From the NCBI GenBank assembly GCA_021324015.1, contig JAJPJX010000209.1, forward strand, positions 1 through 32,441: a stretch of DNA of 32,441 nt, given 5' to 3'. The position numbers and the translations under genes were made by a program. The notes under the pieces are model-generated. The model ran no database searches, was not told the origin of the DNA, and saw nothing but the letters and a program-made list of their open reading frames with translations. Numbering within the stretch: the stretch's first letter is position 1; each line of letters begins with the position of its first letter. Of the stretch, positions 24,295 through 31,623 are shown in pieces. Source of the stretch: Solibacteraceae bacterium (lineage in GTDB: Bacteria > Acidobacteriota > Terriglobia > Bryobacterales > Bryobacteraceae).

Positions 24295-26700
24295 TTACTC
24301 GTCGTGCAGCGCGCCGGCAGGGTCGATTTTCGTGGCCCGCAGCGCGGGGACAGAGCTGGCAGCCAGAGCCACGGCGGCCAGGAACAGCGCCACGGCCGCG
24401 AACGTCGCCGGGTCGAACGGGCTCACCTCATACAGCAGCGATTTCAGGTACCGGGTGAGAAGAGAGGCTCCCACTACGCCGGCGAGTACGCCGGCCGCAA
24501 TCAGCTTACCGGCATCTCCCAGCACCATCGCCAGGACATCGCGAGGTGCAGCTCCCAGCGCCAGGCGGATGCCAATCTCGTGCCTGCGCTGCGACATCGC
24601 GAACGAGATTAGGCCATAGATGCCAATCGCCGCCAGCGCGAGCGCGACTGCCGCGAACAAAGCGATTAAGCGCGTATAGGTGCGGTTGGGCGCGGAGGAG
24701 AGATCCAGAATATCCTGCATGGTGCGGATTTCGGCCAGGGGTAAGTCGCGGTCCACCGCGGCCAGTTCCCGGCGAATCGGCTCAATCAGGCTCGTCGGAT
24801 TCAGTCGCGTGTGCACAACCAGTGCCAGGTAGGGCGTCGCGGCCAGCCCGTAGACCTCCGGCATGGGCGGGTTCGCGAGTCCGTGTTGCCGGGTGTCGGC
24901 GACTACGCCGATGATTTCGTGCCAGTGCGGCGGGTTCTTTTCATAGCTGATGCGCTTGCCGATCGGCTGCCCGCCGTGCAGCAGGACCCGCACGAAGCTC
25001 TCGTTCACGATCAGCCCGCCGAAGCCGCCGCGCAGATCTGCTTCGGTGAACACGCGTCCGGCGCGCAGCGGGATGCCCATAGCTTGGAAAAATCCGGGGT
25101 ACACGGCGCTGTCTTCGACCAGCGGGCCCTCCATCTCCGCGTCGGAATAAGTCTGCCCCTCGACCACCATGGTCCCGTTCTGACCGCCTTTCAGCGGAAG
25201 TTTATTGGCCACGCTGGCCGCGGTCACGCCGGGAATCGCGCGCACCCGTTCCAGAAGGGCCCGCACGAACGCCGATCTTTTTTCATCGGAACCGTACTGC
25301 TTCTCGGGAAGCCAGATCTGCGCGGTGAGCACACCTTCGGGCCGGAAGCCGAGCGGGATCGCCAGCAGGCGGGCCACACTGCGGATCATGAGGCCGGCCC
25401 CGACCAGCAGGACGACCGCGAGGCCCAGCTCCGAAGCCACCAAAACGGAGCGCAGCAGCGACGCGCGTCCGCTGCCCGCCACGGTGCGCGTGCCGGACTG
25501 CTTCAATTCGGTGTGCAGATCGCGGCGCGATTGCAGCACCGCCGGGATGAAGCCGAACAGGAGCCCGGCGGCCGCCGTGACGGCGAGCGAGTAAACCAGC
25601 ACCATGCGGTCCACCGCAACATCCGCCAGCCGTGCGACATTGAGCGTCTCGATGCGCTTCAACCCTTCCACGCCCACGTACGCCAGCGCCAGGCCCACCC
25701 CGCCGCCGAGGGCCGCGAGCAACAGGGACTCCGTGAGCAACTGCCGCGCAATGCGCCAGCGGCCGGCCCCCATGGCCGCGCGGATGGCAAGTTCCTGCCG
25801 CCGGATGCCGCGCGCGAGCAGCAGGTTCGCCACATTCGCGCAGGCGATCAGCAGCACAAAGGCGACCGCGACGAGCAACGCCAGCAGGATGCTGCGGACG
25901 CGGCCCGTAACATCCTGCTGATACGGAATGATCCGCGCTCCGATCTTGCCGTTCGACTTGGGGTGCTCGCGCTCCAGCTGTGCGGCGATTCCGGTCATCT
26001 CGGCCTGTGCCTGCTCCACCGAGACGCCGCGCTTCAGCCTTCCAACGGCGAACCGGTCGTGGCTGCCGCGCTTGGCTTCGTTTTTCTCCAGCACCATGGG
26101 CATCCAGGCTTGGGCGACGATCCCGTAGTTGTTCAGAAAGCCGAAACCCGGGGGCGTGACGCCGATCACCGTGAACGCGCCGCCGTCGATGCGCACCTGC
26201 CGGCCGATCACGCTGGGATCACCTCCGTACCTGCGGCGGAACAACGCGTCGCTGAGAATCACCACATTGCTGTGGCCTCGCTGCGCTTCCTCCTCAGTGA
26301 AAGCACGGCCCAGCGCCGGCTGAACTCCCATAGTGTTGAAAAAATCAGCAGTGACGGACAGGACCATCATCCGCTCAGGCCGGGTATCGTCCATCAGTAC
26401 GGCAAACTGAGGCTGCACGCTGGAGATCGATTCCAGGGTGTGGGCCCGCTCCCGCCAGTCGATGAGGTCGGGCATGGTGACGGGCGCCTGGGCGAGCTCC
26501 GGCTCGGTCTCGTGCATGATCACGATTCGGTCGGGGTCCTTGTAGGGGAGTTTTTGAATGAGGACCGTGTTGACAACACTGAAAATGGCCGTATTGGCGC
26601 CGATTCCGAGGGCGAGGGTGAGCACGGCGGCGGCGGTGAAACCGGGAGCTGTCCGGAGTCTGCGGGCAGCGTAGCGGAGGTCGCTCAGCAGGCTTTGCAT
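24295..26700 (-). CDS. ADOP-type FtsX/MacB-like permease
   Basis: 801 residues. The N-terminus ([20 protein letters not shown], then [18 protein letters not shown]) is the typical acidobacterial orphan-permease start. A MacB periplasmic core is followed by a first FtsX domain with [19 protein letters not shown] and the cytoplasmic loop [16 protein letters not shown], and a second near the C-terminus with [19 protein letters not shown]. It is related to, but clearly diverged from, the permease at 5521-7959. No ATPase or PadR gene is adjacent. Family role: efflux or transmission of force across the envelope. It is transcribed away from the small membrane-protein gene at 26891. Confidence 0.92.
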   Translation of the reverse strand: MQSLLSDLRYAARRLRTAPGFTAAAVLTLALGIGANTAIFSVVNTVLIQKLPYKDPDRIVIMHETEPELAQAPVTMPDLIDWRERAHTLESISSVQPQFAVLMDDTRPERMMVLSVTADFFNTMGVQPALGRAFTEEEAQRGHSNVVILSDALFRRRYGGDPSVIGRQVRIDGGAFTVIGVTPPGFGFLNNYGIVAQAWMPMVLEKNEAKRGSHDRFAVGRLKRGVSVEQAQAEMTGIAAQLEREHPKSNGKIGARIIPYQQDVTGRVRSILLALLVAVAFVLLIACANVANLLLARGIRRQELAIRAAMGAGRWRIARQLLTESLLLAALGGGVGLALAYVGVEGLKRIETLNVARLADVAVDRMVLVYSLAVTAAAGLLFGFIPAVLQSRRDLHTELKQSGTRTVAGSGRASLLRSVLVASELGLAVVLLVGAGLMIRSVARLLAIPLGFRPEGVLTAQIWLPEKQYGSDEKRSAFVRALLERVRAIPGVTAASVANKLPLKGGQNGTMVVEGQTYSDAEMEGPLVEDSAVYPGFFQAMGIPLRAGRVFTEADLRGGFGGLIVNESFVRVLLHGGQPIGKRISYEKNPPHWHEIIGVVADTRQHGLANPPMPEVYGLAATPYLALVVHTRLNPTSLIEPIRRELAAVDRDLPLAEIRTMQDILDLSSAPNRTYTRLIALFAAVALALAAIGIYGLISFAMSQRRHEIGIRLALGAAPRDVLAMVLGDAGKLIAAGVLAGVVGASLLTRYLKSLLYEVSPFDPATFAAVALFLAAVALAASSVPALRATKIDPAGALHDE

Positions 26701-26786
26701 GGCTCTACCCCGCTAATACGAGCGCAGCAGCCGGAAAAGTTCTCCGGAAAACCGTGTTTTTACGCTAGCGTGCCTCCATCCGTATA

Positions 26787-26831
26787 GTTCTGGCCCGCAG
26801 GTACTGGAGTTCCAGAACCCGTAAGTACTGG
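26787..26831. repeat. Interleaved inverted and direct repeats upstream of the ADOP and DUF5658-like genes
   Basis: GTTCTGG (26787-26793) and CCAGAAC (26812-26818) are perfect inverted copies with an 18-bp spacer. GTACTGG occurs twice (26801-26807 and 26825-26831), 24 bp apart. Lying between divergent genes, this may be a regulator-binding region. Confidence 0.4.
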
Positions 26832-26843
26832 GAGGCTAGGGTC

Positions 26844-26888
26844 TTACACTTAAACAGCCGGCCGGATACAATCGAGACGTTGGTATCC
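26844..26888 (+). promoter_or_regulatory. Promoter for the small membrane-protein gene
   Basis: TTACAC (26844-26849), 17-bp spacer, TACAAT (26867-26872), giving an expected start near 26879 and a leader of about 12 nt with no ribosome site before the ATG at 26891. GGATAC (26864-26869) and GTATCC (26883-26888) form an inverted repeat across the -10 and start site. Confidence 0.55.
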
Positions 26889-26890
26889 GC

Positions 26891-27172
26891 ATGACTTATT
26901 TTCTGGTGTTTTTCTACTTACAGGTTCTCGATTTTCTGACCACCCTGGTCGGCCTGAAGACAGGTGCGGCCGAAGCCAGCCCGGTGATCCGCATGCTGAT
27001 GCACTTTGGCCCGGCTGCGGGACTCGCCCTTTCGAAGCTGATCGCGTTCGGTCTAGCGGGGCTGTGTATCTGGCTGAACAAGCGCCACCTGATCCGCCGC
27101 ATCAGCTACTGGTACGCGGGCCTGGTGGTGTGGAACCTGTGTATCATTCTGACCGCGCGCGCGATCGGCTGA
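26891..27172 (+). CDS. Small integral membrane protein, DUF5658-like
   Basis: 93 residues with three hydrophobic segments (about 3-20, 38-58 and 72-90). The start LQVLDFLTTLVGLKTGAAEA followed by SPVIR fits the DUF5658 pattern, in which a D-x-x-T-T-x-x-x-L first helix precedes a G-x-x-E-x-N/S-P turn. Function is unknown. It has a recognisable promoter with a short leader and no ribosome site. It converges with the M2 peptidase gene, leaving 2 bp between stops. Confidence 0.75.
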   Translation: MTYFLVFFYLQVLDFLTTLVGLKTGAAEASPVIRMLMHFGPAAGLALSKLIAFGLAGLCIWLNKRHLIRRISYWYAGLVVWNLCIILTARAIG

Positions 27173-27174
27173 GG

Positions 27175-28959
27175 TTACCAGCCGACCGGATTTCCCCGAT
27201 TCTGCTCATCCAGCCACTTCTTCAGAGGAGCGAAATAGTCCAGGATAGCCGTTGCGTCCATGGCGTGCTGCCCGGTCAAGGCAGCCAGGGCCTCCTGCCA
27301 GGGGCGGCTGGCGCCAAGCGACAGCATCGCGTTCAGGCGTTTCCCAGCTTCCTGGTTGGCGTAGATCGAGCAGCGGTGTAGGGGATCGGTGCAGCCTGCC
27401 GCCTGGGCCAAGGCGCGGTGAAACTGGAACTGCAGGATATCCGCCAGGAAGTAACGCGCATAGGGCACATTCGCGGCTACATGATATTTCGCGCCCGGGT
27501 CGAAATCCGCCTCGCTGCGCCCCTCCGGCGGCGCCACCCCCTGGTACTTACGCCGCAGTTCCCACCAGGTCTGGTTGTACTTTTCGGGAGGGATTTCGCC
27601 GGAAAAGACCTTCCAGCGCCACTCATCGATCATCAGGCCGAAAGGGAGGAAGGCCACCTTCTCGAGAGCGCGGCGCAACAACAGGCCGATATCCTTGGAG
27701 GGGTCGGTGGGCTTGTCCAGGAAGCCCAGCTTCACCAGGTACTCAGGTGTGATGGAGAGCGCGATGGTATCTCCGACAGCCTCGTGGAAACCGTCATTGG
27801 CGCTGTCGCGGAACAGGTAGGGCTGCCCGTTGTACGCCCGCTGGTAAAAGTTGTGGCCCAGCTCGTGGTGGATCACCCCGAAATCTTCGCCGGTGATGTC
27901 GATGCACATTTTGATGCGCAAATCGTTGACCGCATCCACATCCCAGGCGCTGGCGTGGCAGACCACCTCGCGGTCGCGGGGCTTGACAAACAGCGAGCGC
28001 TCCCAGAAGGTAGCCGGCAGCGGAGCAAACCCCAGGGAGGTAAAAAACTGCTCTCCGTATTTCACCATTTGGCGGTAATCGGTATGGCGCGCCTGGAGAA
28101 TGGCGGTCAGATCGAAGCCCGGATCGGAGCCCCTGGGAGCCACCAGGGGGTAGATGTTCTCCCAGGATTGGGCCCACATGTTGCCGAGCAGGTGGGCGGG
28201 GATGGGGCCTTCGGCGGGGACCGCAGTGCCGTAGCGTTCGCGCAGGCGTCGGCGGACGTAGGCATGCAGCGAGACGTACAGGGGGCGCACCTGTTCCCAT
28301 AAGCGGTCCATTTCCCGGGCGAACGCATCGGGCGGCATGTCATACTTGGCCCGCCACATCGCCCCGTTATCGGCAAAACCCAACTCCCGGGCGCCCTGAT
28401 TGGCCAAAGCGACATAGCGCGCGAAGTCCTGGCGCATGGGCCTCGAAATGGCGTGCCATCCCTGCCACGCCTGTCGCAGTGCAGCGGCATCCCGGCTGGT
28501 GGCCATAATCCGGCTCAGGTCCTCGAGGTCCTGGCATTTGCCCGGCTCCCGGCAGTACTTACCCTTGCCATAGGTACCCTCCAGGGATGCCACAATGCGG
28601 GTCAGATCTTCGCTCTGCTTGGAGTCGGCGGGGGTGGCGATGGTAAGCTGCAGCTTCAGCAGCTTCATCTTGCGCGCCAGGTCGGCGGGCAGGCGCAGGC
28701 CTTCGAACCGCCGGGCCTGTTTGACCAGGTCGACGGTCGCCTGGATGGAGCGCTCATCCGCCCTGGCTGCCAGGATTTCCGTATCCGAAGTAATGTAGGT
28801 GGACTTTACCCAGTCCGCACGGGAGGCTTCCACCGAAAGATCGAGCAGGCGCGTTTCCGCCCGCTCCAGAAACCTCCGCGCCTCAGCGACGGTCGGTTCA
28901 GCGCCGGCCAAGGCGGCCATCGCTCCGGCGAACGCGAACAGGGATAGAAATCGCAACAT
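27175..28959 (-). CDS. M2 family metallopeptidase (ACE-like peptidyl-dipeptidase), secreted
   Basis: 594 residues with a signal peptide (about 1-20, ending LAGAE). The zinc site is intact: HELGH at residues 365-369 (zinc ligands H365 and H369, catalytic E366) and the third ligand E393 in FHEAVGD, 24 residues after H369, exactly as in angiotensin-converting enzyme. Length is normal for single-domain M2 enzymes. It should remove dipeptides from the C-termini of oligopeptides in the periplasm, that is, peptide scavenging. A TATCCT element ends about 8 nt before the ATG, suggesting a leaderless or near-leaderless message; alternatively it is cotranscribed with the NHL gene 44 bp upstream. Confidence 0.93.
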   Translation of the reverse strand: MLRFLSLFAFAGAMAALAGAEPTVAEARRFLERAETRLLDLSVEASRADWVKSTYITSDTEILAARADERSIQATVDLVKQARRFEGLRLPADLARKMKLLKLQLTIATPADSKQSEDLTRIVASLEGTYGKGKYCREPGKCQDLEDLSRIMATSRDAAALRQAWQGWHAISRPMRQDFARYVALANQGARELGFADNGAMWRAKYDMPPDAFAREMDRLWEQVRPLYVSLHAYVRRRLRERYGTAVPAEGPIPAHLLGNMWAQSWENIYPLVAPRGSDPGFDLTAILQARHTDYRQMVKYGEQFFTSLGFAPLPATFWERSLFVKPRDREVVCHASAWDVDAVNDLRIKMCIDITGEDFGVIHHELGHNFYQRAYNGQPYLFRDSANDGFHEAVGDTIALSITPEYLVKLGFLDKPTDPSKDIGLLLRRALEKVAFLPFGLMIDEWRWKVFSGEIPPEKYNQTWWELRRKYQGVAPPEGRSEADFDPGAKYHVAANVPYARYFLADILQFQFHRALAQAAGCTDPLHRCSIYANQEAGKRLNAMLSLGASRPWQEALAALTGQHAMDATAILDYFAPLKKWLDEQNRGNPVGW

Positions 28960-29003
28960 GCCCGCAGGATAACACCGGGGAGAGGAGCGTTCCGGAGCAG
29001 GGA

Positions 29004-29957
29004 TCAGTTCGCGCCCGAGGAGTGCGCCGCGGCACCAGACGTGGTTTTGACGAACTTCTGCACCCTCCAGTTCTTAATTTCGGCGACATAGATGGCGCCG
29101 GTGCTGTCCACCGCGATGCTGTGGGCGAAATCGAAGCGCCCGGGGATCTTGCCATAGGAGCCAAGCACCCCCAGGACTTGCCCGTCCGTGTTCAGCTTGA
29201 TCACGCGGTTGTTCAAGCCGTCGCACATGTAGATGGCATCCTCGCGCGGCACGTAGTCCAGGCCCCAGGGAGCGCCGATGTCGGTCCATTTGCCGAGGAA
29301 CTTGCCGTTACCATCGAAAATCTGGACCCGCTGGTTGGTGCGGTCGGCCACGTAGACATGGCCTCGCTTGTCCAGGACCACGTCGTGCACCAGGTTGAAC
29401 TCGCCGTCGCCGGTGCCCTTACGGCCCCAGTGGGTCAGGTACTCGCCGTCTTTGTTGAACTTAATGACGCGGGAGTTCACATAGCCGTCAGAGATGAAGA
29501 AGTCGCCGTTGGGGGCGAAGGCGATGTTGGTGGGCTCGGCGAAGGCGTCTTTGCTGTCGTTGTTGCCGGGATAGCCCTGGCGGTTTCCCAGGATCATGAG
29601 CACGCGTCCGGAGGGGCTGTACTTGAGGATGACGTGGCCCTTCACGTCCACGCCCCACACGTTGCCTTCGGCATCCACGCGGATGCCGTGAGAGGATTTC
29701 ACCGTACCTTCGCCCCAGGACTGGAGCATGTTGCCGTTGCGGTCGAATTCGATCACCGGGTGCGGCCCGCGGTTGAAGACCCAGACGTTGTCCTGCCGGT
29801 CCACGGCCACACCGGAGCATTCGCCGAAGTTCCACCCCGCGGGGAGTTGGGCCCAGTCCTTGACGACCTGGTACGGCAGGGACGGGCCGGACTTCAGTTC
29901 GGCCGCCAGCGGACAGGAGGCGGCCAGAGCCACGACGACAGCAAGTGCGCATTTCAT
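29004..29957 (-). CDS. Secreted NHL-repeat six-bladed propeller (PAL-like)
   Basis: 317 residues from ATG 29957; the TTG at 29993 in the same frame is part of a -35 hexamer and is rejected. Signal peptide KCALAVVVALAASCPLAAE. NHL blades recur as GxxVDxxGNVWVxD/RVIKFNKDG units (GVAVDRQDNVWVFNRG, GIRVDAEGNVWGVD, NIAFAPNGDFFISDG, DVVLDKRGHVYVADR, GLDYVPREDAIYMCDG, SIAVDSTGAIYVAE). It resembles the peptidyl-alpha-hydroxyglycine alpha-amidating lyase propeller, but bacterial members usually have unknown function and may only bind ligands. It may share a transcript with the M2 peptidase. Confidence 0.88.
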   Translation of the reverse strand: MKCALAVVVALAASCPLAAELKSGPSLPYQVVKDWAQLPAGWNFGECSGVAVDRQDNVWVFNRGPHPVIEFDRNGNMLQSWGEGTVKSSHGIRVDAEGNVWGVDVKGHVILKYSPSGRVLMILGNRQGYPGNNDSKDAFAEPTNIAFAPNGDFFISDGYVNSRVIKFNKDGEYLTHWGRKGTGDGEFNLVHDVVLDKRGHVYVADRTNQRVQIFDGNGKFLGKWTDIGAPWGLDYVPREDAIYMCDGLNNRVIKLNTDGQVLGVLGSYGKIPGRFDFAHSIAVDSTGAIYVAEIKNWRVQKFVKTTSGAAAHSSGAN

Positions 29958-29964
29958 GTGGGGG

Positions 29965-29993
29965 AGGTTATTACAAGCACCCACAAATGTCAA
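29965..29993 (-). promoter_or_regulatory. Promoter of the NHL gene, near-leaderless
   Basis: TTGACA (29993-29988), 17-bp spacer, TAACCT (29970-29965). The ATG at 29957 lies 7 nt past the -10 and the intervening sequence is C-rich with no ribosome site, so the transcript probably starts at or within a few bases of the start codon. Confidence 0.55.
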
Positions 29994-30023
29994 AAGCGGC
30001 CGACGCGCCGCGGGCGGCTGCGA

Positions 30024-30029
30024 TACAGT
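30024..30029 (+). promoter_or_regulatory. -10 element of the zinc-ribbon gene
   Basis: TACAGT ends 7 nt before the GTG at 30037. GGAG at 30032-30035 is too close to the start codon to act as a normal ribosome site, so a leaderless start is possible. Confidence 0.35.
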
Positions 30030-30036
30030 ACGGAGA

Positions 30037-30354
30037 GTGACGACCCGGAAGATTTCCCTGCATTGTCCTGTGTGCGGCTCAGCGGAGGTTGTTTACAGTT
30101 GCACCCCGGCCTGCTGCTTCAACCACGTGTGCAGCGACTGCGGCGCGACCTTCGAGCCCGCCACACGGGCCACAGGGGGGACGCTGTGGGGCGCAAAGCC
30201 GCCGGAGCCGCTCCCGGATGCCTCGGATCCTACGGTGGGATGTGCAAAGTGCGAATCCACGGCGGTTTACACCACCGATGATGGCCGCGTAGTGTGCACT
30301 GCCTGCGGGTCTCTGCTGGAGGTGGAGTACACCGAGGTCGCCCCCAGCCAGTGA
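30037..30354 (+). CDS. Small double zinc-ribbon protein
   Basis: 105 residues from a GTG. Two zinc-ribbon-like modules are visible: CPVCG with CSDCG in the first half (plus an extra CTPACC between them) and CAKC with CTACG in the second half, each pair separated by about 20 residues with beta-strand-like sequence. The linker is Pro/Gly-rich. I do not recognise the family. Such proteins bind nucleic acid or act as adaptors; no enzymatic domain is present. It is divergent from the NHL gene across 79 bp and converges on the peroxiredoxin gene with 14 bp between stops. Confidence 0.7.
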   Translation: MTTRKISLHCPVCGSAEVVYSCTPACCFNHVCSDCGATFEPATRATGGTLWGAKPPEPLPDASDPTVGCAKCESTAVYTTDDGRVVCTACGSLLEVEYTEVAPSQ

Positions 30355-30368
30355 CCGCGCGGCGGTTG

Positions 30369-30911
30369 TCAAGATGACTTGTGATGCAGGCGGCTGCACG
30401 CGGTCTCCGCGCCGGTGGGATCGACCGCCGTTTTACCCTCCTCGATGTACTGGATTTTCCCTTCCTTGTCCACTACGAAGGTGGCGCGGTTGGCGATGCC
30501 TATCTGGGGGATGAGGACCCCATAAGCCTCCACCACTTTGCGCGTGCTGAAATCGCTGAGCAGCGGGAAGGCAAGCTTCAATTGATCAGCAAACACTTTC
30601 TGGGAAGGGGTATTGTCTGTACTAATGCCGAAGACCTTGGTGTCGGCTCCTTCAAACTTGGCGATACCAGCCTGGTACGCCAGCATCTCCTTCGTTCAAC
30701 CACCGGTGAAGGCAGCCGGGAAGAAGGCCAGGATGACGTTCGACTTGCCGCGAAAATCCGACAGCCTGACCTTGGCGCCGCTCGTGGCGGGCAGAGTGAA
30801 GTCCGGAGCCATGTCCCCGACCTTGAGGCTGGTCTTGGGCGGGGCGAATTGCTGCGCGCCGAGCATGGCGGCAAACCCGGTGGCTAACGGCAGCAATGAT
30901 AGTATCCGCAT
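30369..30911 (-). CDS. Peroxiredoxin (AhpC/TSA, PrxQ-like) with selenocysteine at the peroxidatic position
   Basis: 180 residues if the in-frame TGA at 30698-30696 is read as selenocysteine (residue 72). ATG 30911 has GGAGG 4 nt upstream and a signal peptide ([17 protein letters not shown]). Up to the [18 protein letters not shown], then FFPAAFTGG; after it, in the same frame: [17 protein letters not shown], and NRATFVVD with the conserved arginine R142. The active-site signature PxxxTxxC is complete as P65, T69 and U72. The only remaining cysteine, C172 near the C-terminus, could be the resolving residue. A SECIS-like hairpin starts 13 nt after the TGA. Expected role: periplasmic thiol- or thioredoxin-dependent peroxide reduction. 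The alternative is a nonsense-mutated pseudogene, less likely because the rest is intact and the TGA sits exactly at the catalytic cysteine. Confidence 0.88.
30659..30682 (-). promoter_or_regulatory. Bacterial SECIS-like stem-loop
   Basis: Reading the mRNA strand, UGGCG (30682-30678) and UACC (30677-30674) pair with GGUA (30668-30665) and CGCCA (30663-30659): nine base pairs with one bulged U (30664) and a five-base apical loop AGGCU. The stem starts 13 nt after the UGA and the loop lies 22 nt after it, within the window used by bacterial SECIS elements, which carry conserved G in a small loop (E. coli fdhF loop: AGGUCU). Confidence 0.8.
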
Positions 30912-31001
30912 GTGTCCTCCAAGTGCGATGTGTTTGAGCCTAACACTTCCCGGCGCCGGCGCGCAATCCCGCAGCGGGTCCCAAGCGCCACAACAAAAAG
31001 A

Positions 31002-31030
31002 TTGATTTCTGTGATGCCGCCGTGTAGACT
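31002..31030 (+). promoter_or_regulatory. Sigma70 promoter for the SAM-II-like leader RNA
   Basis: TTGATT (31002-31007), 17-bp spacer, TAGACT (31025-31030), predicted start near 31037, just before the first riboswitch stem. Confidence 0.65.
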
Positions 31031-31037
31031 AAAAAAG

Positions 31038-31116
31038 AACGTGGATTGATTTAGGGTTCAGCTTTGTTGGGCCCGGCTAATTGCAACCACGCTAAAAAGT
31101 GCTAAAGGCGAGTGGT
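31038..31116 (+). ncRNA. SAM-II-like riboswitch aptamer
   Basis: Ordered elements of the SAM-II (metA-motif) aptamer are present: P1 5' strand CGTGG (31040-31044), GATTTA (31048-31053), ATTGCA (31080-31085), P1 3' strand CCACG (31087-31091), an A-rich CTAAAAA (31092-31098), and GCTAAAGG (31101-31108). Known SAM-II sequences carry GAUUU after P1, UUGCA before P1', UAAA, then GCUAAA with purines. Here the loop inside P1 is longer than usual (about 42 nt) and contains GGGCCC. An alternative pairing ACCAC (31086-31090) with GTGGT (31112-31116) competes with P1. The assignment rests on my recall of the consensus and needs a covariance-model search. Confidence 0.68.
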
Positions 31117-31130
31117 CTGTTCGAAATTCG

Positions 31131-31159
31131 ACCCTGGTGCCTTTGGCCCAGGGTTTTTT
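31131..31159 (+). terminator. Intrinsic terminator in the leader of the 140-aa gene
   Basis: ACCCTGG (31131-31137) pairs with CCAGGGT (31148-31154), capped by GCC/GGC around TTT, followed by six T (31154-31159). AGGGT at 31053-31057 inside the aptamer could pair with ACCCT (31131-31135) as an antiterminator. The gene starts 38 bp downstream, so this is an attenuator rather than the end of a gene. Confidence 0.85.
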
Positions 31160-31197
31160 CATTTTCGGGCCAACCCGCCGGATGCTGGAGGATTTGT

Positions 31198-31620
31198 ATG
31201 AGCGTCTGGCTCAATGCGACTGCCCTTCCCTCGCCGCTCACCGGGAGCGAAGGAGCGTTGATGGCTGTTTCCGTGCCTGTGGCGCCGCGCTACCTGGAGG
31301 AAGCCTTGGATGCGCTGGCGGCTCTGAGTTTTCCCATTAACCCGCAGATTTATCACGAGGCAGTTTCCGTATACCGGTACGAGGACGGGCGGGAGGAGAT
31401 CGAACCCACCACCATCGTCGAGTTTCCGGCCTATGAGAGCCGGCTCACGGAGATCCGGCGGGTGCTGGAAGCGCGCGGTTTCGATGCCCGATCGTTGCAT
31501 GTCGCCGACATGCTGGCCGACATCCACGCCGACGCGTGGGTGGAACCGCCACCGCCCGGGGCCGCCTGGCTCAGCCGCGTGCGGCATAAGCACGGCGAGC
31601 GGATCGCGGCGCACGCTTAG
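31198..31620 (+). CDS. 140-aa protein of unknown function under a SAM-II-like leader
   Basis: 140 residues from ATG 31198 with GGAGGA 5 nt upstream. I do not recognise the family. There is no signal peptide or membrane segment, so it should be cytoplasmic. From about residue 22 the predicted order is beta (MAVSVPVA), helix (YLEEALDALAAL), beta (NPQIYHEAVSVY), beta (TTIVEFPAY), helix (RLTEIRRVLEARG), beta (RSLHVADM), an arrangement compatible with a ferredoxin-like or ACT-like fold, which is an inference. Internal M22 is an alternative start. It is the only gene downstream of the riboswitch and terminator; the next gene converges with a 3-bp gap. Its expression is therefore probably lowered when S-adenosylmethionine is abundant. 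Confidence 0.8.
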   Translation: MSVWLNATALPSPLTGSEGALMAVSVPVAPRYLEEALDALAALSFPINPQIYHEAVSVYRYEDGREEIEPTTIVEFPAYESRLTEIRRVLEARGFDARSLHVADMLADIHADAWVEPPPPGAAWLSRVRHKHGERIAAHA

Positions 31621-31623
31621 CAA

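Noticed and set aside
24811-26787. Long open frame antisense to the second ADOP gene
   Set aside because: Arginine/histidine/glutamine-rich composition typical of a GC-rich shadow frame; the opposite strand encodes a well-matched permease.
29958-29993. TTG at 29993 as the start of the NHL gene
   Set aside because: It is part of the TTGACA -35 hexamer, and the ATG at 29957 begins the signal peptide.
30369-30911. Peroxiredoxin as a frameshifted or decayed pseudogene
   Set aside because: Both parts are in the same frame, only one TGA intervenes, it falls on the catalytic Cys codon, all other motifs are intact, and a SECIS-like hairpin follows.
31031-31160. tRNA-Sec (selC) or another tRNA in the leader RNA next to the selenoprotein
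   Set aside because: GTTCGAAATTCGA superficially resembles a T arm, but there is no acceptor stem, no anticodon arm with TCA, and no CCA end.
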